This document shows, piece by piece, positions 1-9,125 of a stretch of DNA of 64,000 bases. The notes beneath the pieces were generated by a model. The model was not told where the DNA came from. It ran no database searches and worked only from the letters and a program-made list of their open reading frames with translations. A program made the position numbers and the translations under genes. The stretch comes from VYFG01 sp965221795. GTDB taxonomy: Bacteria > Pseudomonadota > Gammaproteobacteria > Arenicellales > Poriferihabitantaceae. The stretch lies in assembly GCA_965221795.1 (NCBI GenBank), contig OZ244914.1, forward strand, positions 2,666,001-2,730,000. The letters run 5' to 3'. The stretch's first letter is position 1. Every line of letters begins with the position of its first letter.

Positions 1-1
1 G

Positions 2-484
2 AGACGGCCGGCGTTGGTCGCGTTGCAACGGCAATTGGCAGAGCATCGGGAGATCCGCAAACACTATCTGGCCCTGGTCCAGGGGAATCTACCCGCAAAC
101 AATATCTTGCGCATCCAGGATCCCTTGTTGCCGAGGCGCGGCAAGGACCGGCGTACACGAGTCGTGGTAGCTGTGGATGGACAGCCGGCTCACACCGTGA
201 TTCGGGTGCGTCAGGCGTTTGCGGAGGTCACGTTGGTAGATGTCGAACTATGCACCGGGCGAATGCATCAGGCACGTGTTCATCTGGCACATCGGGGGCA
301 TCCGGTTGCAGGAGACCGCCTGTATGGATGTGACATACTCAATCGACATCTGCAGGGCTTGGGCCTTGGCCGATTGTTCTTGCATGCCGAACGGCTTCGA
401 ATCCTTCATCCGACCCGAAAACAGCAGATGGATTTTTTTGCTCCCTTGCCAGCCTCACTTCGTTCACTGCTTGCCGACCTGTAA
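2..484 (+). CDS. RluA-family 23S rRNA pseudouridine synthase, C-terminal part (cut by window start)
   Basis: This is the C-terminal part of a pseudouridine synthase of the RluA/RluC/RluD family, which isomerises uridines in 23S rRNA. The open frame runs in from base 2, so the start and the catalytic HxRLD aspartate lie outside the window. Visible family motifs are KHYLALVQG near the N-terminal end, the LCTGRMHQARVHLAHRGHP segment (normally TGRTHQIRVH) and the closing RLFLHAERLRILHP segment. M replaces the usual T in TGRTHQ, and A replaces I in HQIRVH; both are mild departures. RluC is the likeliest member, but RluD cannot be excluded without the N-terminal S4 domain. Confidence 0.85.
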   Translation, partial: RRPALVALQRQLAEHREIRKHYLALVQGNLPANNILRIQDPLLPRRGKDRRTRVVVAVDGQPAHTVIRVRQAFAEVTLVDVELCTGRMHQARVHLAHRGHPVAGDRLYGCDILNRHLQGLGLGRLFLHAERLRILHPTRKQQMDFFAPLPASLRSLLADL

Positions 485-496
485 TGGATTGGATCG

Positions 497-628
497 GTGG
501 ATACTTTTGCGGTTGCGAGCAAGGCGTTTTTCGACATGGTGGGCGTATTCGCCGAGTTCGAGATCAACTTGCTTCGGGAGCGGTAGGCTGAAGGGGTCCG
601 GGTCGCTCGGTAACGGAGGATGTGAAGG
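497..628 (+). pseudogene. Serine recombinase (resolvase/invertase) fragment
   Basis: Reading from the GTG at 497 gives SKAFFDMVGVFAEFE followed by NLLRER, a stop, AEGVRVAR and another stop. This matches the conserved segment of resolvase/invertase-type serine recombinases (typically GKLFFNMLGAFAEFER.LIRER..EG...A). Only some 40 codons remain, with two in-frame stops, so this is a dead relic. No catalytic serine domain is visible upstream because the RluA-family gene occupies that space. Confidence 0.6.
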
Positions 629-699
629 AAGCGTCAGGGTACACCTATGCCTGGTCCACTTGCCCCCGGGAACTGGAGAACTGAACTGAGCTCTGCCGG

Positions 700-781
700 T
701 GCGGCTTCGCGGACATGGAAGGCGTGGTCGAACGGGTGGTGCCGGACAACCTCCGGTCGGGGGCGAAGAACGATTGCAGTC
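700..781 (+). pseudogene. IS21-type transposase (IstA) scrap
   Basis: The frame starting at 700 reads GFADMEGVVERVVPDNLRSG. It resembles the IstA segment in which FGGVP..VVPDNL.S.V surrounds a catalytic aspartate. Only about 27 residues are recognisable and nothing of IstB is seen. The call rests on one motif. Confidence 0.4.
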
Positions 782-1030
782 TTTGGCATGCGCTGTAGCT
801 ACAACGCGATCACATACTGATATTGATCTCAATTTCGCACCAACGTCAACCTTCAGTCCGCAAGTGTATTCTGCCATACCCTCGCCTTGATACACCTTGA
901 TGATTCTTGAGAGTATGGCCTTATTTTATTCAGATTCTAGTTTCTTTAATCAAGTTATTCGAGGTGCCCACAAGTTTTGTCTGGACGCAAGTTAGGGTAG
1001 AACCGTTCCGGGTTGGTTTCGAGGAACCAC
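782..1030. other. Intergenic scrap between IS remains
   Basis: I see no gene, RNA or clear inverted repeat here. Together with the fragments before it, this makes up the roughly 550 bp between the pseudouridine synthase and the IS4-type remnant. Confidence 0.5.
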
Positions 1031-2842
1031 TCATACGCCTGGGTATCGTATTCCAGTATGGTATATCCTCTCCAGATCCTCGGGCGGGGGGCGCTGGCGT
1101 GCCACATCTCGTAGCACCCGGATTTCCAGATCAGAAAACCACACGTCCGCAGGCAACTCCGGCGTCTCCCGTCCCAGTAGCACCATGGCCTGCAGACGCC
1201 AGGCAATGACGCCCTTGATGGCAATGGCGCGTTGCCGTCGCTCGGCACTCTGCCGGTTCAGGAACTCGGCCTTGCACCCCGATTTGAGAATCCGGTGCCA
1301 GTCTTCGATGCGCCATCGCCGGCGGTAGTAGTGGAGCACCTGCTCGGTCCGCCGCATCCCGGACCGACAGCGTGGTCAGCAGTCGCCATTCCAGCGGCTC
1401 ACTGCCGTCCACCGGCACCGAGGTCTCCTGGACATGGACCGCGTTCAACGACAGGGACCGGGAACCGGAGGACGAGGGATTCTCGTCAATCGTCACCGGC
1501 TGCCAACGGAGCGTACATTCGGCCCGCCGCGCGGAACTCCGCTGCACCTCGATTTCGACCCGGGCCTGGGCGGGCGCCGGGCGCAGGGTCTCGAACCGAC
1601 GCGGGCCGCCCTGGCCCAGTACCCGGTCATGGTGGGCACGGACCAATAGTTCCAGGGCGGGGGGCAGCGGTCGGCACTGGTCGCACACCGGATACCTGTC
1701 CCCTTCCCGATCCATCACCGCAATGCACGGCACCTGCGGTACGCGCTGCGCCGCACGGGCACTGGCCTGCAAGCCCCGAATCCAGCGCTGGGTCTGGCCC
1801 GGCGCACCCTCCTTCGGAGGGTCCTCCCGATCTGCCGGAGCCGCAAACTCCCTGCGCATCACCCCCAGCGGCACGCCGTTGCCCGCCACCGCCATCGTGC
1901 TGTGCAAGTGCACCCCCAACGTCCCTTCGCGGCGCCGGTTGCGGCCCATCCGCCCCCACCCCTCCGCGGCTCCGTGGGTCGCAAAGTTCAGGTCCGTACC
2001 GTCCTGAATCAGCAATACCGACGGCTGAGCGGCGATCCGCTGCAGGGTCCGTTGGGTATGCGGAAGCAGCAGGTTCTCGACCGTCAGCGCCGAGGTCGCC
2101 GGCGGTTCGATCATCCGGTAGTAGCCCGCGATCATCGCCGCCTCCCCTCCCGCCACGGTCGGAAACGAGGCCCCGGGAGACTGGGCCATCCACGCCGCAC
2201 TCTGGACCAGTCGCTTACTCCATCGTCGATCTCCCAGCGGCGCACCGCCAAATTCCTGTGCCGCCCAGACCGTCCGGTCCAGGCCCTCTGCACAGCCCCG
2301 AGGGACCACCGCCGGCGACCGGACACCCAGCACACGCCGCCAGTTCGAGACCAGCGGACGACACCAGATCGCCCGCTTCGGCCCCGACGCTCCCGGTGGG
2401 GAAAACCGCCCCCGGCCGGCCGTCAGGCCGACCCGGGTCCAGCCCGCAGCCAGCCGTGATCCGAACCGATCAGATACCGGATCTGGGCCCCGGCCTGCAA
2501 CACGCAACCCATCGGATGCTCCCGCCTCATGAGCTCGTTCCAAATCCGCTGCCGCCGGTCGTCGTTGACCCGGCACAAGTACAGCCCGGCCACCCGGTCG
2601 ACCCGATCCGCTACCTCGACCGGCAAGGCCACCGCCTCGTCCAGCCCCCGGGGACGACCTCGTCGACCCCTCCGGGTCTGCCGGGTCGGCAGCGTCACCT
2701 GGCCCGCCGCTGGCAGCGCTACCAACGCCGCAAGGGCCACCTGACGACGGCTGGTGCATTTCCCGGACGCCAGTAACCCCAGGAGCCAGGACCGATTCTC
2801 CGGCTCGCATAACGTGGCTCGTATGGGCGGCAGCGCTTCCAT
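1031..2842 (-). pseudogene. IS4/Tn5-type transposase with N-terminal DruA-like (DUF4338) part, frameshifted
   Basis: Three reading frames on the minus strand together make one transposase. The 5' frame (2842-2423) carries RRQVALAALVAL, WNELMRREH and GAQIRYLIGSDHGWL, which match DUF4338/DruA-type domains often found with such transposases. The middle frame (about 2300-1357) carries LGDRRWSKRLVQSAAWMAQ, LLIQDGTDLNFATH (first catalytic Asp) and CIAVMDREGD (second Asp). The last frame (1357-1031) carries YYRRRWRIEDWHRILKSG, the Y-(2)-R-(3)-E-(6)-K signature of the IS4 group. Frames change near 2400 and near 1355, so no full-length protein can be made. The long plus-strand open frame over this GC-rich stretch is a shadow. 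Terminal inverted repeats were not resolved. Confidence 0.7.
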
Positions 2843-2899
2843 GCCCCGTACGATAGTACTTCCCGTCAGTTATGTTACGAGAATATTTGTGTAGAACGG

Positions 2900-3708
2900 G
2901 CAGGGCGCACCAGGCCATTGGTGTGCTCGTTCCGGCCCCGTTCCCAGGAAGGGTAGGGGGTGGCAAAGGTGAAGCTCGCATCGAGCTTCTGTGCGATCTC
3001 CCGATGCCTCGCGAACTCCTTGCCGTTATCTGCCGTGCCGGTGTGGACCCGGTCCCGAACCGGCCTCATACGCCGGGTGAGCGCCGCGATCTTGCCCTCC
3101 ACCCACTTCAGGAAGGGAAACTTCGAGCCCCGATCCACGGCCGATACCCGCGCCCCCCGGTGTCTCGCGCCAAGGATCGGTTCCCGTTCCCAATCGCCGA
3201 TCCGGCTCTTCTCGGCCACCACCGAAGGCCGCTCCGCAAGGTCGACCCGGTCCGGGATCTGGCCGCGTCCGACAGGACGGCCGCCGCGCCAGTTCGGCTT
3301 CTGGCCCCGACGTCGCCGGCACCGATACCGGGTCCCTCCGGCCTGCCGGTCGGCCCGCACCTGCGGGTAGATCCACTCCTTCCCCGCCATCTCTTCGCCC
3401 GGCAACCGAACCCAGCCGGCAATCTGTTCCGGGCTCCCCTCTTCCTGCAGCCGGTCCTCGACCGCTGCCCAGCGCTCCGGGGTCATCTTCCGGGGAATCG
3501 AGGACGCCTCCCGGCGCCGGGTCGTCGCCTTGCCGTTGGCCTGTTGATGCCGGTCGCCGCGTTGGCCACGGTTACGCGAGATCGTGCCGGGGTCCCGTCC
3601 GAGATCGCGGGCGATCTCCCGTTTTGACAACCCCCGATGCACCCGGGCGTGAATCTGGCATCGTTCGGCATGGGTCAGGTGGTGGTAGCCAGTTGGCATG
3701 ACAACCAT
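2900..3708 (-). pseudogene. IS30-family transposase, copy 1, C-terminally truncated
   Basis: The protein begins with the IS30 helix-turn-helix region (HLTHAERCQIHARVHRGLS, IARDLGRDPGTIS), followed by the DDE domain: IGDWEREPILGARHRGA, VSAVDRGSKF, TADNGKEFARH and NEHTNGLVRP. Comparison with the copy at 27.8-28.7 kb shows that the homology stops just after NEHTNG, near base 2905. The usual tail (YFPKGTDF...Y.TPAEVF) is missing, apparently cut off by the neighbouring IS4-type element. The first catalytic position reads E (WERE) where IS30 enzymes normally have D (WEGD). Both points argue for an inactive enzyme. Confidence 0.75.
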
Positions 3709-3922
3709 CCTCCGTTGGTGATAAACCGAGATGGTTGACCATCATCTGGCCACCGCAAGCAGCTTGTCAGCTCACCAGCCAGCGGCTTACGGGGTGTTGC
3801 ACCTCACACTGGAAAAGGGGCCCATTATCATCCAGACATGAATCGATTATTGCCCATTTTCCAGAGCCGATATGAATAACTATTCATTCCCCATACCCTG
3901 GACCAAATATAGTAATTCGATC

Positions 3923-4570
3923 TCATCTTCCCTCGACTTCATTGTCCCAATTGATCCCCTCCAGTAGGGTGCAGGCTTTTTCGTATGCTCGTTTATAATC
4001 TTTCCCAGAATGGGCAGGGAGTCTGCGGAAATACAACTCCGATACATTTCTTACTTGCCCCGTAGGCAGGCGCTCACGTCCTATGACCCAGCGTATAATT
4101 GCCCCTTCCCTAAGCAACTGTTGGTCGTATTCGCTGACCTCATCCTTATAGAAGGTAGCTTGATCGGCTGGCAGGGAAGACTGCGAACGGATATTCACCA
4201 GTCTTACTGAAAATTCGTCTTCAGACATGTTTTCAACGTAACCTTCCCACTCCGATGTAGGAGTAAAAGTTCTCCCTGACCTGCCCTTTGCCTTGTCCAG
4301 AACGAGGCTGCCAGTTGGTGGAACAATTTTTTCGGTGTCTATCCGGCCGACTGTCGAACTGGCTTTCTTGAATTTATCCGAGAGAAGCTGGGCAGAGTTG
4401 CTCGTATTGGCAGGTATCTGCCAAGAATGGCCTTCGGAATGGAGCGCATTACGAACATTGCTGTGTGCCCTTCCGACGTCATAAGCATTGGACATCTGCT
4501 CATTATCGCAGGAATGCGGAATTTTACTGAGTTGGTGACCGGAAACAGGGCTGTTTGCAACAGCACTCAT
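3923..4570 (-). CDS. Hypothetical protein, partner of the HEPN gene
   Basis: I do not recognise this family. The protein is about 215 residues, soluble, with no signal peptide or membrane segment. Its second half (from FTPTSEWEGYVENMSEDEF to WVIGRERLPTGQVRN) looks like a compact beta-rich domain; the N-terminal 70 residues are polar and low in structure. An ATG at 4609 exists, but the ATG at 4570 is preceded by a GGGAAAG-type ribosome site, so I prefer it. The gene follows the HEPN gene on the same strand with a gap of about 50 bp (10 bp if the upstream ATG is used), which implies one transcript. Base composition is AT-richer than the flanking housekeeping genes, suggesting transfer. Confidence 0.6.
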   Translation of the reverse strand: MSAVANSPVSGHQLSKIPHSCDNEQMSNAYDVGRAHSNVRNALHSEGHSWQIPANTSNSAQLLSDKFKKASSTVGRIDTEKIVPPTGSLVLDKAKGRSGRTFTPTSEWEGYVENMSEDEFSVRLVNIRSQSSLPADQATFYKDEVSEYDQQLLREGAIIRWVIGRERLPTGQVRNVSELYFRRLPAHSGKDYKRAYEKACTLLEGINWDNEVEGR

Positions 4571-4619
4571 TGTTCTTTCCCCGTAGCTACTCGCCCCATA
4601 AACGGTCATTATTGAGTGT

Positions 4620-5927
4620 TCAATCCATCAAGATGGCATTATCCCCCTTGCCGAGAATAATATCGTTCCATTTTGGGGGTGTTGCTTCTTCAAGACGTTT
4701 CAAGATTCCTTCACGGCAAATATCTTGTGCAGAAGAAAGCAGGCTGGGCTCTTTTATCATGTTCTTCAACTTCTCACCATGTATGACATTAGATGAGTCG
4801 TGGTAAACCTTGCGAAGTGTTTCACTGATTTCGATGCGGTTAATGACACCCCTTCCGATATGCCATGCACCATAAGTTGCAATTCGAAATGCTTTTTCAT
4901 TATTTCCACCAATTTCATACAAAGCTTCAAGCGCAATTCTTAGATCAATTAGTTTATCTATATCAGATTTGGATTTTTTTGATCTGACCCATCGATCAAT
5001 CGCCAGCTTTAGGCTTGTTTTTGAATTATCGTCTTCTTCGAGTCTTAGTTGGATCCTTCGTGTCTCTTCCAGACATGCTTGCGATATTTTCGTTTTATTA
5101 TTAGGATAGGATTGAGTATTCCTTGTATGTACTGGATAGCCTGCAAATGCTTCCAGTTCATCCCAATCATTCCATAGCAGGAACCAATCGACATAGTTGT
5201 TGGATGCGAGCGAGATTGATTTGCAAAAACTATCTAGCCAGTCAAACGGAATTTTTTCTGACCCCAATACAGTTTCTTTGCGGAGTTGCTGAATCAGATC
5301 AAGATCATCTCCGTCTGGAAGATATAATGCAGGCGACATTTCACATTGAATCGACATCCTAATGGCGTCAAATTCGGTGACCGCTGTCAATAACGATGGA
5401 AGGTTTACCGGAAGATTAGTGCCTGACGCTCGTAATTTTGTTAACTGAAGACCTTCTGCCAACTCTAGATTTTCGTTGATATCTACACCTTCCAGCAAGA
5501 CATTGTAGCGAAAACGAAGTGGTTCACCATTTATCCATCCATGAAGTTGCTTGGCAATATTTTGCACGCCAGCTTTAACTGCAGCAACGATCAGTACTTT
5601 GGCGAAATCTTCAACTGTTGGTTGCTTGAAGGTCGCTGCTCCACCCCAAAGCAGAAACAACCCATTACCAAGCCGCCCCGTTTTGTTATGCGTAAACTTG
5701 TCAAGTATAGGTTTGAGCTTTTCTACTAGATCGGCAACATGTGAGTTGTCAATTTCCAGTCTTGCGTTTGCCCATTGTATCCAGTTCCAGTCATCCCACC
5801 TTTTGTTTTGGTAGAGGTGCCTGTAATCCGATCCCTTTATTCTTGAATTATCTAAAATAAAAGCAGATCCCCTGACGCATTTGTCCAAGTTTTCGATTAC
5901 CTCTTCCACTGCATTTCTTTTATCCAA
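4620..5927 (-). CDS. ApeA-like HEPN-domain protein (candidate defence or toxin RNase)
   Basis: This 435-residue soluble protein has a C-terminal region, about residues 330-425, matching the ApeA-like HEPN pattern: a DLRIALEALYEIGG helix, FRIATYGAWHIGRG, then RKVYHDSSNVIHGEK. HEPN proteins of this kind are commonly RNases in anti-phage or toxin systems. The terminal motif normally has Arg four to six residues before the His (R-x4-6-H). Here the stretch is DSSNVIHG with Ser at the expected Arg position, so ribonuclease activity is uncertain. The N-terminal 300 residues resemble nothing I can name. It is the first gene of a two-gene unit with the unknown protein downstream. The region is AT-rich between mobile-element debris, as expected for an acquired island. 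Confidence 0.65.
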   Translation of the reverse strand: MDKRNAVEEVIENLDKCVRGSAFILDNSRIKGSDYRHLYQNKRWDDWNWIQWANARLEIDNSHVADLVEKLKPILDKFTHNKTGRLGNGLFLLWGGAATFKQPTVEDFAKVLIVAAVKAGVQNIAKQLHGWINGEPLRFRYNVLLEGVDINENLELAEGLQLTKLRASGTNLPVNLPSLLTAVTEFDAIRMSIQCEMSPALYLPDGDDLDLIQQLRKETVLGSEKIPFDWLDSFCKSISLASNNYVDWFLLWNDWDELEAFAGYPVHTRNTQSYPNNKTKISQACLEETRRIQLRLEEDDNSKTSLKLAIDRWVRSKKSKSDIDKLIDLRIALEALYEIGGNNEKAFRIATYGAWHIGRGVINRIEISETLRKVYHDSSNVIHGEKLKNMIKEPSLLSSAQDICREGILKRLEEATPPKWNDIILGKGDNAILMD

Positions 5928-6147
5928 ATGTTTGCGTGCCTTGTATGACCAGGTAGTTGCAGCGGAACGCCTGCAGTGCCTTGGCGTTGCGGTCGATGCC
6001 GATGTTCCGCAGGGTGCTTAGTTTGCGCTGCATGATCGCGCCCCCGCCCAGATGGGTCTCAAGGTACACCGAGTGCGTCGGCATCACCACAATCAGCGGC
6101 TGATATAGGCCCGAGGTCCCCCTTCGAGTGGCACAACCCATTCCTCC
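5920..6147 (-). pseudogene. DNA adenine methylase (D12 class) N-terminal fragment, copy A
   Basis: The frame reads GTSGLYQPLIVVMP, YLETHLGGGAIMQRK and NIGIDRNAKALQAFRCNY. This is the N-terminal SAM-binding region of phage-type D12 N6-adenine methylases (family pattern SGL.QPLI..MP....Y.ETHLGGGAI..RK...RNIGID). It is truncated after about 75 residues, before the catalytic DPPY motif, and its 5' end runs into the IS1595 remnant in the same frame. A related, more degraded copy lies near 19.0-19.2 kb. Confidence 0.65.
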
Positions 6148-6575
6148 GTTTGCGTTCTTAATCATGCCAAATACGATGGTCTTATTGGTTGCTCCACGAC
6201 CACGCTTGCCATTCTTGACCTTACCTCCTACATAGGTCTCATCGACTTCTACAGCACCGCCTAAGTAGTTTTCTCCATCTACCCGTGCCACATATGCTTT
6301 CCAATCTCATGACCCATACGCCAAGCGGTCTTATCGGTTACGCCTAATTGCCGTTGCAGCTCTTTGGCAGGAACACCGTGTCTGGAAGTAGAAAACAGGT
6401 AGATTGCATAGAACCAAAGTTGAAGACTAGTGCTAGATCGCTCAAAAGGTGTTCCAACAGTAGGATGGATGTGATGACCGCACCACTGGCAATTATAAGC
6501 CCGTTCAGACTTGAGTTTATACCATTTTGCTTTGCGGCCGCATTTGGGGCAGGTATGACCTTGACCAAATCAGAA
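6148..6575 (-). pseudogene. IS1595-family transposase fragment, frameshifted and truncated
   Basis: The 5' half (about 6561-6297) encodes a zinc ribbon (CPKCGRKAKWYKLKSERAY followed by CQWCGHH), then LWFYAIYLFSTSRHGVPAKEL and the helix-turn-helix LQRQLGVTDKTAWRMGHEI. A two-base insertion near 6293 shifts the frame, and the next frame continues with VEVDETYVGGKVKNGKRGRG, the start of the DDE domain with its first Asp. The rest of the catalytic domain is absent, and the sequence runs straight into the methylase fragment. The element cannot be autonomous. Confidence 0.7.
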
Positions 6576-6744
6576 GAGTTGCTGATTATACAATACAGTC
6601 CCCGATTCAATACGTCTCCAAGTCCAAAAAAATAATCACGCTTTATTCTCTTTGCCCTCTTTTCGATCGACAGGAAAAGGAAGGCTTCGCCATCATTGGT
6701 TATAATTCCCTTAAAATAGGCTTACTTTCCCCCTTCTGCCGTCT

Positions 6745-9051
6745 GTGGTAGCGATCCAGAAAAAATCCAAAAGCGACCGTCTCAAGAAATCGATTGCGGT
6801 ACCGTTCTTCCAGAAGCTGATCCGGGATTTTGGGCTGTTGATGGGGCTCGGGATCTCGGTCTACCTTTTCCTGTGCTTGGTTTCCTGGTCGCCGAATGAT
6901 CCCTCACTGAACTATGCCGGGGGCAGTGGCAAGGTGGCCAATCTGGGGGGATGGGTAGGGTCTCTGTTCGCCGATGTGATGTTTCATCTTTTCGGAAATA
7001 TGGCCTATCTGTTTCTCCTGTTGATGGTGGTGCTCATCTGGCGGTCTTTTCGTCCCCGGGCTGCCCCGGGAGAAGTCAGCATGTTGTCGTTGGCGGTGCC
7101 CAGCATTGGATTCATCCTGTGCATGGTCGGAAGCACTGCGTTGGAGCAGATGTATTTCCCCCAGACTCTGATCGGGAGTGTCAACACGGCTGGCGGGATT
7201 TTGGGGTATTTTGCCGTCCATGGTCTTTCCTCAATATTCGGGGCCGTCGGGGTGACCATGATCATGCTCGTTTTTTTCTGCATCGGCCTTACGATGGTGA
7301 CCCAGATTTCATGGCTCCGCCTGATGGATCGCACAGGCTATGGGGCATTCGCCTTGGCTGAGCGGGTACAAGCCTTGCGAGAGGCTCGGGTAGATCGTCT
7401 GGAGGGGCAAGAGAAAAAACGCAACCGAAAAAAAAAGGTCCTGGAGATCCGTGCCAAGTCCGAACAGTCCCCGCCCCGAATTGAACCGCGAATTCAGTTT
7501 GCGGCGGACCCGTCTCCTCCCCGCAAGGAACAGCAGGTAACGCTGTTTACCATGACGGAAGGCGGGACCTTGCCGAATTTGACACTGCTGGAGTCGCCGG
7601 ACCCGGAGCAGGGAGGGTTCTCCCACGAGGATCTGGAGTCCATGTCCCGGTTATTGATCAAGAAACTGGCAGATTTCCATGTGGATGTGACGGTGGAGAC
7701 CGTCCAGCCCGGGCCAGTCATCACTCGGTTTGAAATCCAGCCGGCTCCAGGTGTCAAGGCGAGTCAGATTGTGGGGCTATCACGTGACCTGGCAAGATCC
7801 CTTTCCGTGGACAGCGTACGCGTCGTGGAGAATATATCCGGCAAGAACACCATGGGCATTGAAGTGCCCAACCATGCGCGTGAAGTCGTCCGGCTGGTGG
7901 AGGGGCTGGCTTCCGATGCATTCGAAAAAAGCAAGTCGCCCCTGACACTGGTGCTGGGAAAGGATATTGCAGGCAAGGCGGTGATTGCCGACCTGGCCAA
8001 GATGCCGCATGTACTGATTGCGGGAACGACCGGTTCCGGTAAGTCCGTCTGCATCAATGCCCTGATCTTGAGTCTGGTGTACAAGTCCACGCCGGACCGG
8101 GTCCGCTTGATTATGGTGGATCCCAAGTTTCTGGAGCTTACGGGATACGACGGCATCCCCCATCTTCTGGCCCCGGTCGTCACTGACATGAACAAGGCCG
8201 CCAATGCCCTTCGTTGGTGTATCACGGAAATGGATCGCCGGTTCCGGGTGATGGCGGAGATCAGTGTGCGCAATATCGCGGGCTATAACAAGAAGGTCAA
8301 CGATGCCAACCGGCAAGGAACCCCGATCATTGACTCCTCTATTGAACTGGGAGAGGATGAGGATCCGGTCTATCTGGAACAATTGCCGTATATTGTCGTG
8401 ATTGTCGATGAGCTGGCCGACCTGATGATGGTGGCCGGCAAGAAGATCGAAGAAATCATCATCCGGATCGCCCAGCGGGCCCGGGCGGCCGGTATTCATC
8501 TGGTTCTGGCCACGCAACGGCCTTCGGTGGATGTGGTGACCGGATTGATCAAGGCCAATGTGCCGACCCGGATCGCTTTTCAGGTCTCCAGCCGGGCCGA
8601 CTCGCGCACCGTGCTGGACCAGATGGGCGCAGAAACCCTGTTGGGTCAGGGGGATATGCTGTTCCTGCCTCCCGGAACCGGATTTACCCAGCGGGTTCAC
8701 GGTTCATTTGTCTCCGATGATGAAGTTGCTCGCGTAGTCGAAGAACTGAAAGCATCCGGCACGCCAGCCTATCTTGATGAGATTATGGAAGGTGGTGGGG
8801 AGAGAGCCGGCAGCGGAGGTAGCTTTCCGGCCGATCTGGAGCAGGATGGTGAGTCGGATCCCTTGTATGATGAGGCCGTGGAGTTTGTCACCAATAGCCG
8901 CAAGGCGTCTATTTCATCGGTTCAGCGCGCCTTGCGGGTCGGCTACAACCGTGCGGCGCGCATGATTGAAACGATGCAGGACGCAGGGGTGGTCTCTGCG
9001 GCGGAGAATGGCAAGCGTGTGGTTCTGGCCCCGGAACCTCCGGAAGACTGA
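6745..9051 (+). CDS. ftsK: DNA translocase FtsK
   Basis: FtsK anchors in the division septum and pumps DNA to clear the chromosome terminus, activating XerCD recombination at dif. At 768 residues it is of the short-linker type. Hydrophobic segments near residues 30-50, 75-100, 110-135, 140-165 and 170-190 form the membrane anchor. A basic linker follows (EKKRNRKKKVLEIR), then the RecA-like motor with Walker A GTTGSGKS at about 427 and Walker B YIVVIVDELADLMM near 549-562. The C-terminal winged-helix gamma domain that reads KOPS sites is present from about residue 700. I take the GTG at 6745 as start; no strong ribosome site is visible. lolA follows after less than 90 bp. Confidence 0.95.
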   Translation: MVAIQKKSKSDRLKKSIAVPFFQKLIRDFGLLMGLGISVYLFLCLVSWSPNDPSLNYAGGSGKVANLGGWVGSLFADVMFHLFGNMAYLFLLLMVVLIWRSFRPRAAPGEVSMLSLAVPSIGFILCMVGSTALEQMYFPQTLIGSVNTAGGILGYFAVHGLSSIFGAVGVTMIMLVFFCIGLTMVTQISWLRLMDRTGYGAFALAERVQALREARVDRLEGQEKKRNRKKKVLEIRAKSEQSPPRIEPRIQFAADPSPPRKEQQVTLFTMTEGGTLPNLTLLESPDPEQGGFSHEDLESMSRLLIKKLADFHVDVTVETVQPGPVITRFEIQPAPGVKASQIVGLSRDLARSLSVDSVRVVENISGKNTMGIEVPNHAREVVRLVEGLASDAFEKSKSPLTLVLGKDIAGKAVIADLAKMPHVLIAGTTGSGKSVCINALILSLVYKSTPDRVRLIMVDPKFLELTGYDGIPHLLAPVVTDMNKAANALRWCITEMDRRFRVMAEISVRNIAGYNKKVNDANRQGTPIIDSSIELGEDEDPVYLEQLPYIVVIVDELADLMMVAGKKIEEIIIRIAQRARAAGIHLVLATQRPSVDVVTGLIKANVPTRIAFQVSSRADSRTVLDQMGAETLLGQGDMLFLPPGTGFTQRVHGSFVSDDEVARVVEELKASGTPAYLDEIMEGGGERAGSGGSFPADLEQDGESDPLYDEAVEFVTNSRKASISSVQRALRVGYNRAARMIETMQDAGVVSAAENGKRVVLAPEPPED

Positions 9052-9125
9052 ACTTCACGGTGCCCATTACATTGTGTGATTCGGCTTCTCTTTCGCTCGA
9101 CCCTGTCAAACTGAAGGGAGAGAAT

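Noticed and set aside
1232..2776. 514-codon plus-strand open frame
   Set aside because: It is antisense to a recognisable IS4-type transposase in GC-rich DNA, and the predicted protein is Pro/Arg-rich with no motif.
3795..3822. Possible IS30 terminal repeat (GTGTTGCACCTCACACTGG)
   Set aside because: It resembles some IS30 ends, but no matching inverted copy was found at the other side, which has been cut by the IS4-type element.
7425..7438. Run of nine A in ftsK as a slippage site
   Set aside because: It encodes a basic linker of an essential gene and the frame continues intact; no second product is implied.
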